A DNA stretch of 19,992 nucleotides, taken from JAWLCQ01 sp041687095. Its GTDB lineage: Bacteria > Planctomycetota > Phycisphaerae > SM23-33. The notes beneath the pieces were generated by a model. That model was not told the DNA's origin. It saw only the letters and a program-made list of their open reading frames with translations, and ran no database searches. How positions within the stretch are numbered: the first letter of the stretch is position 1; every line of letters starts with the position of its first letter. Below are positions 1 through 7,271 of the stretch, in pieces. A program made the position numbers and the translations under genes. Where the stretch lies: positions 1 to 19,992 of the forward strand of contig JAWLCQ010000078.1 in NCBI GenBank assembly GCA_041687095.1. The letters run 5' to 3'.

Positions 1-83
1 CCGCTTGGGGGTGCCACGGCCGGGGGGGCAGCACCCCCAAGCGGCGAACAACATGCCGCTTGAGGGTGGCACCCCGTGAACGG
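1..83. repeat. Paired-hairpin repeat, copy 1 (cut by window edge)
   Basis: The element contains GGGGGTGC near its start and CAGCACCCCC about 20 bases later, then a GAACA loop and a CCGCTTGAGGGTGGCACCCC end. Its last 30 or so bases (GCCGCTTGAGGGTGGCACC, then CCGTGAACGG) are the same as the end of the copy at 9271-9374. The 5' half is missing or truncated by the window edge. It is non-coding and lies upstream of zwf. It belongs to the family described at 7377, 9271 and 13421. Confidence 0.75.
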
Positions 84-249
84 CCACCACCGTCCATTGT
101 ACGCTCCGCGTTCGGGCGGAGGCCGTTTCCGCCCCCCCCGCGAAGAACCCAGGGCCGGAATCATTGCACAAGCAACGGTGGCGGCCGAAGCGGTTCTCGA
201 CTAGAATGGGGTGGTCCTATCCGCGCAACTCCTGGCATGCGAGGACGCC

Positions 250-1800
250 ATGGCCGTTGAGGGTCGCCTGAAATTCAGCCTGTTCTCCGAACCCACCCCC
301 GCCGCGCCCTGCGTGTTCGTCCTCTTCGGGGCCACCGGCGACTTGGCGGCCCGCAAGATCGCCCCCGCCCTCTATCACCTCGCCGCCGAGGGCTACATCG
401 GCGAGAACGCCTACGTTCTGGGCGTCGCCCGCCGCCCGCGGAGCGATGAACAGTGGCGGGGGGAGATGCGGGCGGCCATCGAGGAGCACGGGCGCTCCCC
501 GGGCGTGGACGAGGCCGTCTGGAACGCCTTCGCCCCGCGGTGGGGCTACCACGTCACCCACGCCTTCGAGCCCGCCGAGTATGAGTCGCTGGCCCGGCGG
601 CTCGAGGAGATCGACGAGCAGCACGGGACGGGCGGGTCGCGGATCTACTACTTCGCCACCACGCCCGACACCTGGGTGGACGTCGCCCGCAACCTCGCCC
701 GGGTGGGGCTCTGCAAGCCCAAGGGGCCCCAGGGGTTCGTTCGCCTGATCGTGGAGAAGCCGTACGGCAGCGACCTGGCGTCGGCGAGGGGTCTGGACCG
801 CGGGCTGCGGGAGTCCTTTGAGGAGGACCAGATCTACCGCATCGATCACTACCTCGGGAAGGAGACGGTCCAGAACCTCCTGGTCTTCCGGTTCGCCAAC
901 TCCGTCTTCGAGCCCCTCCTCAACCGCCAGTTCATCTCCAACGTCCAGATCACCACGGCCGAGACGGTGGGGATGGAGGGGCGGAGAGGCCCGTACTACG
1001 AGTCCACCGGGGCCCTGCGGGACATGGTGCAGAACCACATGATGCAGCTCATGGCCCTGATCGCGATGGAGCCCCCGTCGGAGCTGCAGGCGTGGTCGAT
1101 CCGGGACGAGAAGGTCAAGCTCCTCCGCTCCATCCGCCCCCTCACGCCCGACGAGGTCCCCCAGGCGTCCGTCCGCGGGCAGTACCTCGGGGACGACGAG
1201 GGCCCCGCCTATCGCCAGGAGGAGGGCGTGGAGGCGGAGTCGGGCGTGGAGACCTACGCGGCCGTGCGGCTGATGGTGGACAACTGGCGCTGGGCGGGCG
1301 TGCCGTTCTACCTGCGGACGGGCAAGCGGCTGGCGGGGAAGACCTCGCAGGTGATCATCGAGTTCCGCCAGGAACCCGTGGATCTGTTCCAGGAGCTGGG
1401 GTGCGACCTGGGCGGGCGGAACCTCCTGTCGCTGCGGATCAGCCCCAGCGAGGGCGTGACGCTGGTCATGGACGCCAAGGTGCCCGGGGCGCGGATGATG
1501 GTCCGCCCGGTGCGGATGAACTTCAACTACCGCACGGCCTTTGAGTCCTCGAGCCCCGAGGCGTACGAGCGGCTGATCCTCGACGCGCTGCTGGGGGACC
1601 CGACGCTGTTTATCCGCAGCGATGAAGTGGAGGCGTCGTGGCGGATCGTCGATAGCATTCGTAAGGCGTGGGAGGTCAACGGAGAGCCTCCCCTGCAGTT
1701 CTACCGGCCCGGAACGTGGGGGCCCGAACAGGCCGAGGCCCTGTTCGACGACCCGTACAAGCACTGGCATAACCTCGACCCCAGGAGCGCGGAGTCATGA
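250..1800 (+). CDS. zwf: Glucose-6-phosphate 1-dehydrogenase
   Basis: Oxidises glucose 6-phosphate to 6-phosphogluconolactone with NAD(P)+, the first step of the oxidative pentose phosphate and Entner-Doudoroff routes, in the cytoplasm. The 516 aa product is near the usual family length of about 490-510. Visible motifs are the nucleotide-binding GATGDLA (residues 27-33), the substrate lysine in VEKPYG (K170), the signature RIDHYLGKE (197-205), and DMVQNH with the presumed catalytic base H263. The ATG at 250 is preferred over the GTG at 211: GAGG lies five bases upstream, and the extra 13 residues look unlike the family. A TAGAAT hexamer at 202-207 could be a -10 element but has no good -35. 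The stop overlaps the start of pgl by four bases (ATGA), so the two are very probably translationally coupled. Confidence 0.96.
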   Translation: MAVEGRLKFSLFSEPTPAAPCVFVLFGATGDLAARKIAPALYHLAAEGYIGENAYVLGVARRPRSDEQWRGEMRAAIEEHGRSPGVDEAVWNAFAPRWGYHVTHAFEPAEYESLARRLEEIDEQHGTGGSRIYYFATTPDTWVDVARNLARVGLCKPKGPQGFVRLIVEKPYGSDLASARGLDRGLRESFEEDQIYRIDHYLGKETVQNLLVFRFANSVFEPLLNRQFISNVQITTAETVGMEGRRGPYYESTGALRDMVQNHMMQLMALIAMEPPSELQAWSIRDEKVKLLRSIRPLTPDEVPQASVRGQYLGDDEGPAYRQEEGVEAESGVETYAAVRLMVDNWRWAGVPFYLRTGKRLAGKTSQVIIEFRQEPVDLFQELGCDLGGRNLLSLRISPSEGVTLVMDAKVPGARMMVRPVRMNFNYRTAFESSSPEAYERLILDALLGDPTLFIRSDEVEASWRIVDSIRKAWEVNGEPPLQFYRPGTWGPEQAEALFDDPYKHWHNLDPRSAES

Positions 1801-2567
1801 GCACCGCCGACACCCACCCCAGCCTGCGCGTCGTCATCGAGGACACCGTGGACCAGGCGACCCGCATGGTCGCGGACCTCTTCAAGACCATCATCTGCGA
1901 CGCCGTCGCCCAGCGCAATGCCTGCTTCCTCGCCCTCGCCGGGGGCACCACGCCCCGCCTCCTCTACCAACGCCTCGCCGGGGAAGTCCCCACCCAGCCC
2001 CTGCCTTGGGAGAGCGTCGAGGTCTTCTTCGGCGACGAGCGCGACGTGCCCCAGGACGACGTCGACAGCAACTTCCGCATGGCCCAGCGGACCCTGCTCG
2101 ACCACGTCCCCGTGCCCCCCGACCAGATCCATCCCATGCCCGCCGACGCCGCCGACCTCGCCGCCGCCGCCGAAGGCTATGAGCAGGCCATTCGCGAAGT
2201 CGTCCCCGCCGACGACGGGACCCCGCGGTTCGACATCGTTCTGCTGGGGATGGGCGGGGACGGGCACACCGCCAGCCTCTTCCCCGACACCCCCGCCCTC
2301 CAGGAACGCCAGAAGCTCGTCGCGGGGCAGTTCGTCCCCGTGCTCGGCCGCTCGCGCATGACCTTCACCTACCCCCTCATCAACGCCGCCCGCAACATCA
2401 TCCTGCTCGTCACCGGGCCCGACAAGGCCGAGTCCGTCGCCACGCTCCTGCACGGCGACGCCGACGCCCGCTCCCGCATCCCCGCCGCCGGCGTCCGCCC
2501 GACGGACGGGATCGTCTACCTGATCCTGGACCGCGAAGCGGCGAGGCTGATCGAGCACACGGAATAG
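1797..2567 (+). CDS. pgl: 6-phosphogluconolactonase (DevB/SOL type)
   Basis: Hydrolyses 6-phosphogluconolactone, the product of the preceding dehydrogenase, to 6-phosphogluconate in the cytoplasm. The protein has 256 aa, a normal family length. It shows the glucosamine-6-P-isomerase-like fold signatures AGGTTP (48-53), FFGDERDVP followed by DSNF, and the active-site loop GMGGDGHTASLFP (about 151-163). It begins inside the zwf stop (ATGA overlap), which supports a two-gene operon. No intrinsic terminator with a T tract follows. The next 877 bases hold repeats only. Confidence 0.95.
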   Translation: MSTADTHPSLRVVIEDTVDQATRMVADLFKTIICDAVAQRNACFLALAGGTTPRLLYQRLAGEVPTQPLPWESVEVFFGDERDVPQDDVDSNFRMAQRTLLDHVPVPPDQIHPMPADAADLAAAAEGYEQAIREVVPADDGTPRFDIVLLGMGGDGHTASLFPDTPALQERQKLVAGQFVPVLGRSRMTFTYPLINAARNIILLVTGPDKAESVATLLHGDADARSRIPAAGVRPTDGIVYLILDREAARLIEHTE

Positions 2568-2749
2568 GGGCGGGGCTTTCGGAGTTACGTGGGCCGGCGA
2601 ATCGGACTCCTCGCCACGGATACGGCTCTCCCATGCGCCCCGGGATTGAGCGGGGATGAACGCAGATGAACCAGATAGAAGGGGAGGGGTTAGAGGGCGC
2701 AGGATACGCCCACTTCTTGCCCCGCGGGTCTCTGGCGCCCACGTCCTGC

Positions 2750-3130
2750 GCCGCGGGTCTCCTGACCTCGTTGTTCTACACATCTTGGCGTCCCGACAGG
2801 GACGCGACTCCGAGAGTCCCGGTAGGGGACGGATTGAGAATAGCCCAGCAGTTCACTGCTGGGTAGCGGTCGCGCGGGAGTGTGAGCCCCGGCAGGGGCG
2901 ATTGAGGGATGGGTCCGCGGCGCACCCTCAATCGCCCCTGCCGGGGCTTGAAAAGAAGAAAAGGAAGGGGGATGGGATCCGCTTCCCAGCAGTGAACTGC
3001 TGGGCTATTGTCACAGCGTCCCTGCCGGGACGCACGGAAGCGGGTTCCTCCCGGGACGCATGGAGACCGGTCCCCTGCCGCTCCGCGAGGCCCGAGATGT
3101 GTAGAACAACGAGGTCTCCTGACCCGCGGC
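2750..3130. repeat. Large nested inverted repeat, about 380 bp
   Basis: Successive arms pair in nested order. GCCGCGGGT at 2750-2758 pairs with 3122-3130. A 21-base arm at 2765-2785 pairs perfectly with 3095-3115. The hairpin GCGTCCC-GACA-GGGACGC at 2788-2805 pairs (17/18) with 3016-3033. A 25-base arm at 2839-2863, containing the hairpin CCCAGCAG-TTCA-CTGCTGGG, pairs perfectly with 2985-3009. A 24-base arm at 2885-2908 (AGCCCCGGCAGGGGCG then ATTGAGGG) pairs perfectly with 2925-2948. The spacings between arms differ on the two sides. No convincing gene lies within it. It could form a large cruciform in DNA or a long RNA foldback. Confidence 0.9.
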
Positions 3131-3173
3131 GTCTGGGAAGGGAGAGCCGCCATCACGCTGCCGCGGAAGACCC

Positions 3174-3290
3174 GCTTGAGGCTCCCGGACGTGGGGGGGG
3201 GGGGGGGCCCCCCCCCCCCAGGGGGGGGGTGTAGCGAGANNNNNNNNNNGGGCCGGGCAAGCCCGGCTTGAGGCCCCCGTCCGTGGGGGG
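3174..3290. repeat. Imperfect direct repeat flanking the assembly gap
   Basis: GCTTGAGGCTCCCGGACGTG followed by Gs starts at 3174. A close copy, GCTTGAGGCCCCCGTCCGTG followed by Gs, starts at 3266. The two copies bracket the homopolymer block and the Ns. A small GCCGGG-CAAG-CCCGGC hairpin at 3252-3267 overlaps the second copy. Confidence 0.65.
3193..3249. other. Homopolymer block and 10-N assembly gap
   Basis: Fifteen Gs (3193-3207) are followed by twelve Cs (3208-3219), an A, nine Gs (3221-3229), a short unique stretch, and ten Ns at 3240-3249. The uniform N length and the G/C foldback suggest a scaffolding join or sequencing collapse, so this segment should not be trusted base by base. Confidence 0.9.
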
Positions 3291-3319
3291 CCCGGCGACC
3301 CCCGACGCACGAGGTGGGC

Positions 3320-3349
3320 CTATTCCCTAGTCCCTATTCCCTAGTGCCT
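3320..3349. repeat. Heptamer tandem array (4 units)
   Basis: Seven-base units run in register: CTATTCC, CTAGTCC, CTATTCC, CTAGTGC, then CT. The unit consensus CTA(G/T)T(C/G)C is the same as in the longer array at 18191-18255. The array lies about 95 bases upstream of the 3445 gene. Confidence 0.8.
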
Positions 3350-3444
3350 CTCCCCCCCTGTGCCTGAATGTCCGACCCGCCTGCGAACGGAAGGGGTTCC
3401 ATGATCGGTTGCACAATCGCATCTCACCGCGTAGAAGGTTGGTC

Positions 3445-6400
3445 ATGGACGCAAAGCACCTGCGAAACCGGTCGGGCTCGATGGGCATGGTGGTGTGGGG
3501 AGTGGTGGGGGTGTTGGCGGTGACGGCGGTGGCGGGGGCGCTGGAGACGCCCTCGTCCTCGGGGGAGGTGGCCACCGTCGAGACGCCCCTGTGGCGCATC
3601 CCCTTCGCCCAGAAGGTCCCCGAGATCGACGGGGTCATGCAGGAGGGCGAGTGGGAGGACAGCAGCGCCCTGTCCGCCTTCTGGTACTGGAACTTCTACG
3701 TCGGGGGGCACTACGACTACATGGCGCCCTTCGAGACCCAGCTCCAGGTCTACGCCTGCTACGACAAGGAGAACCTCTACGTCGCCTTCACCTCCCCGGT
3801 CTACCCGGAGGGCTCGTGGCTGCGGGCGCTGGGGCGGTTCCCCGACGTCATCGAGCACCCGCTGTACGGGATCTACCGCGACGACTACGTGGGGCTCGGG
3901 ATCCGCCCGTACTTCGACGACGCCAAGAGCTACCAGATGGGCTCGTTCGGGTGGTTCATCAACTGCATCAGCGTGGTGGGCGACTACGGGCCCGGAGGCT
4001 ACGAGGGCGGGGGGCGCAAGTGGGACTCCAACGTCGTCACCCGCGGGACCGTCACGCGGACGCGCTGGGTGCAGGAATTCAAGTTCCCCATGGAGACGAT
4101 GCTCCAGGGGCCCTACGCCCAGAAGGACGAGCAGGGCAAGCCTCTCCTCACCCTCCCGCCCCCCGACGGGACCACCTGGTGCTTCCGCCTCGACCGCTGC
4201 GACGGGGAGTGGGGCGTCCGGGGCTTCCACAACAAGTTCTGCGAAACCACGTCCAAGATGATCCTGGACTCCAAGTGCGTCAGCGTCCAGATCAACGAGT
4301 TGGGGCCCATCATGGAGGACGTCATCGACCTCCGCCTCACCGTCAAGAACCACAGCGACAAGAGCGAGACCGTCCGCCTGGGCTTCTTCGTCGAGTCGGC
4401 CGAGGGGACGATCTACTCCAGCTATGAGGATGATCAGCTTCAGGGCGGGCTGCTGGAACTCGTGCCCGGGGAGGTCCGCAAGCTCCACCTCACCAAGCCC
4501 ATCCCCGGGATCACGATGAACGGGAACTTCCTGTGGTTCGACGTCCGCTCGGCCGGTCGGCCCGCCAAGCCGATCTTCGTCACCCGCCTGATCGACTTCC
4601 ACTCGCAGGACCGCAAGGACTTCCGCCGGCTGCACATCGACGGGATCTCCGCCAACCGCCCCCCGCGGAAGGACTTCGACGTCCGGTTGGACCACTCGTA
4701 CCACACGGGGAAGGTATCGGCGGTCGTGGACACGGGGATCCACGGGGCGAGCGACGAGGCGCAGACGGCGAAGACGGCCAAGCTGACGATCCTCGACGCC
4801 TCGGCGGGCGATCGCGAGGTTGCCACCGCCACCGTCCCCTTCCGCGGGCCCTTCGCGTGCGTCGTCGCGGACCTGCCCCCGCTGATCGACGGGCACGAGT
4901 ACCGGGCGGTGACGCTGCTGTTCGACCGCAACATGCGGATCGTGGGGGAGGATTCGCAGGGCTTCGCCTGGGCGGTCAAGCCCTACATGAACAATGAGAT
5001 CGGTCTGGAGGACGTCGTCTGGGAGCCGTACGCCCCCATCGAGCCGCGGCCCACCAAGGGCGGGGCGGTGCTCGTCGAGACGGTCAAGCAGATCATCACC
5101 GTCGATCGCAGCGGGCTGCCCGCGCAGGTGTACATCAAGCCCGACCCCCGCGACCTGCCGCTGGAGATGCGGGCGCGGATGGGCTCGCTCACCGATGCCG
5201 ACCTGCTGCCCTACGGGCGCGGGAACCAGCTCCGCAACGGGGGGTATCGCCTGGAGGCGGTGGTGGGAGGCGAGCGGGTGGCGGCCCAGGTCGTCGAGCC
5301 CGCCCGGCTCGTCCGCCAGTGGCGGAGCGAACTGGAGTATGTCTCGAAGCTCCGCGTGGGCCCGGTGGACGTGGCCCTCACCGTCCGGTACGACTGCGAC
5401 GGGTCGATGGCCGTCCGCATGGACTACGGCGCGGACGCCGAGGCCGTCATCGACCTGCTCGAACTCGTGTGCGACTACCAGGGCCCCATGGACATGACGC
5501 CCGGAGCGGGCGTGGAGGGCGTGGTCTGGGATAGCGCCAATGAGGACCCCGAGCTGTACTACACGCACTTCGTCCCCTGGCGCCGCTTCGGGAGCAATGA
5601 GCGGGCCTTCTCATGGATCTGCCGCAACGAGGGCGGGTGGCTGCTGGACCGCGACGGGTCGGGGATGACGCTCGAGCGCGACGAGAAGGGCGAGGTGACG
5701 TGGCGGGTGAAGTTCGTCAACCACACCCGCGACGTGCGGGGCCGGCGGTCCACGGAGTTCCAGATCCTCACCCACCCCTCGAAGTCGCGCCCGGAGCGGG
5801 CGCGCGAGCACGCGTGGTTCTACCGCGGGGACATCTGGGCCCGCGAGTACATGATGAACATCCCGCTGCTGCCCGAGACCATCGAGAGGATGAACCAGTC
5901 CATCCTCGCCGAGGACCCGCACTTCGAGCCCTACAAGGACGCCGAGGACTACCTCCGCCGCGACGCCCACGTGGCCACCCGCTCCGAGCGCGGGACGCCC
6001 TACGAGGAGATGGCCCGAAAGACGCTCCGCGAGCCGCCATGGAACCGCTACGGGCTGTGCCGCAACGTCTCCCTCCACGACAGCACCCTCGACGCCCACT
6101 GGGAGGACAAGAACGTCTACTACTTCGAGCGGCAGATCCGCGTGGGCCGCCGCTGCGGGTTCTGGTGGGACGAGTACTGGCCGATGTTCCAGCAGGCGGC
6201 GTGGTCGGACATGCTCGCCAGCGGCGACGCGGTCCTCCGCGACCCCAACGCCGTCGTCGAGGGCGAGCTGCCCTGGCACCGCGGGTTCCTGACGCACTAC
6301 ATGCGGCGGAACCTGAAGCGGATCGCCCGCATCTTCCACAACGAGAACCTGCCCAACCGCAACCACGTCTGGGCGTACGATTCCGCCAGCGCCTTCGAGT

Positions 6401-7263
6401 CGTTCATCTGGGACATCATGCTCGTCGAGTGGGCGGGGTCGGACCACCACTCCTACGAACTCGACAGCGTGGTGCTCTACGACATCGACCGCTTCCGCTT
6501 CCTCTGCCAGAAGTGGACGGGCACGATCGCCCGCGTGGTGCCCGGGTACGGGGGCATGAAGAAGGTCCCCCTGCCCGGGGACGACAAGCGCTTCGACCGC
6601 CAGTACCTCGGGCGGTCGCTGCTGCACGACATCGGCGCGCAGCACGACGGGCCCCACGGGGTCATGCACCAGCCCGAGGAAGGCGTCCGCCTGCTGCGCA
6701 AGCTGCTGGACTTCGGGTTCTTCGACGATGCGACCTGCGAGTTCTTGCCCTACTGGCGGAACGGGCACGTGATCCGCTACGGCCCGGACTTCGGGGACGC
6801 GAAGTACACGCTGCTCACCGCGCCCCCGGAGAAGAAGGTCTACGCGACCGTCTACCGCCGCCCCTTCGCCCGCGACGGGCGCAAGGGCGCCGAGGCGCTG
6901 ATCGTGCTGATGAACGAGTCCGACCGCCCCGTCCACGCCCCGCTGCACCTGCTGAACGCGGCCGCCATCCTGGGCGGACCCAACGACCTGACGCTCGCGG
7001 AGGTCACCGCCCGCGGGAAGGCCCTCGACCCCGAGGCCCAGAAGCTGCTGGCGGCGTGGTCGGGTGGAAGCGGGTCGGGCGACACGGGCACCGCCGGCGG
7101 GGGCGAGTCTCAATCCATCGTCCTGCAGGACCTCGAGAGCGACCGCTACGTTCCCCGCGTCAGCGTCGAGGGCGGCAGCGAGACCTACGGGCCCGTCTAC
7201 ATCCCGATGCACAACTACCGCGTCCTGTACGCGCGGTCCTACGAGAGGGGGGCAGCGAAGTGA
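3445..7263 (+). CDS. Large secreted protein with N-terminal CBM9-like domain
   Basis: A 1272 aa exported protein. ATG 3445 has AGAAGG six bases upstream and opens an n-region, a hydrophobic stretch (about 15-30) and an AVAGA-like cleavage site. Residues about 50-265 look like a family 9 carbohydrate-binding or DOMON-like module: IDGVMQEGEW near 61, LYVAFTS, a WVQEFKFP strand, and FRLDR..GEW near 247. The remainder is not assigned with certainty. It resembles large secreted glycoside-hydrolase-like proteins of Planctomycetota (DUF4091/DUF6067 type), but I cannot confirm this. Residues about 780-1005 are rich in aromatic and acidic residues (WWDEYWPMF near 906, YDSASAFESF, DHHSYE) and could hold a catalytic centre. 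Residues 544-776 and 1009-1272 are homologous to the next gene. No dockerin, PEP-CTERM or other sorting signal is visible at the C-terminus. Glycan binding is inferred from the CBM9 resemblance. Confidence 0.85.
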   Translation: MDAKHLRNRSGSMGMVVWGVVGVLAVTAVAGALETPSSSGEVATVETPLWRIPFAQKVPEIDGVMQEGEWEDSSALSAFWYWNFYVGGHYDYMAPFETQLQVYACYDKENLYVAFTSPVYPEGSWLRALGRFPDVIEHPLYGIYRDDYVGLGIRPYFDDAKSYQMGSFGWFINCISVVGDYGPGGYEGGGRKWDSNVVTRGTVTRTRWVQEFKFPMETMLQGPYAQKDEQGKPLLTLPPPDGTTWCFRLDRCDGEWGVRGFHNKFCETTSKMILDSKCVSVQINELGPIMEDVIDLRLTVKNHSDKSETVRLGFFVESAEGTIYSSYEDDQLQGGLLELVPGEVRKLHLTKPIPGITMNGNFLWFDVRSAGRPAKPIFVTRLIDFHSQDRKDFRRLHIDGISANRPPRKDFDVRLDHSYHTGKVSAVVDTGIHGASDEAQTAKTAKLTILDASAGDREVATATVPFRGPFACVVADLPPLIDGHEYRAVTLLFDRNMRIVGEDSQGFAWAVKPYMNNEIGLEDVVWEPYAPIEPRPTKGGAVLVETVKQIITVDRSGLPAQVYIKPDPRDLPLEMRARMGSLTDADLLPYGRGNQLRNGGYRLEAVVGGERVAAQVVEPARLVRQWRSELEYVSKLRVGPVDVALTVRYDCDGSMAVRMDYGADAEAVIDLLELVCDYQGPMDMTPGAGVEGVVWDSANEDPELYYTHFVPWRRFGSNERAFSWICRNEGGWLLDRDGSGMTLERDEKGEVTWRVKFVNHTRDVRGRRSTEFQILTHPSKSRPERAREHAWFYRGDIWAREYMMNIPLLPETIERMNQSILAEDPHFEPYKDAEDYLRRDAHVATRSERGTPYEEMARKTLREPPWNRYGLCRNVSLHDSTLDAHWEDKNVYYFERQIRVGRRCGFWWDEYWPMFQQAAWSDMLASGDAVLRDPNAVVEGELPWHRGFLTHYMRRNLKRIARIFHNENLPNRNHVWAYDSASAFESFIWDIMLVEWAGSDHHSYELDSVVLYDIDRFRFLCQKWTGTIARVVPGYGGMKKVPLPGDDKRFDRQYLGRSLLHDIGAQHDGPHGVMHQPEEGVRLLRKLLDFGFFDDATCEFLPYWRNGHVIRYGPDFGDAKYTLLTAPPEKKVYATVYRRPFARDGRKGAEALIVLMNESDRPVHAPLHLLNAAAILGGPNDLTLAEVTARGKALDPEAQKLLAAWSGGSGSGDTGTAGGGESQSIVLQDLESDRYVPRVSVEGGSETYGPVYIPMHNYRVLYARSYERGAAK

Positions 7264-7271
7264 GAACCCCG

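Noticed and set aside
211..249. GTG start for zwf at 211
   Set aside because: There is no Shine-Dalgarno sequence before it, and the added residues are not family-like. The ATG at 250 has GAGG at proper spacing.
217..1770. Long minus-strand open frame opposite zwf
   Set aside because: It is an antisense shadow caused by high GC content. It lacks any family resemblance, while the plus strand encodes a clear G6P dehydrogenase.
5611..7212. Long minus-strand frame, and other minus-strand frames opposite the large secreted genes
   Set aside because: Low-complexity V/L/P/R/H-rich translations without motifs or ribosome-binding sites; they are shadows of the plus-strand genes.
5613..7271. Apparent 1211-aa frame running into the 7272 gene
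   Set aside because: The part before 7272 is an off-frame reading of the 3445 gene. The homologous protein starts only after the 7263 stop.
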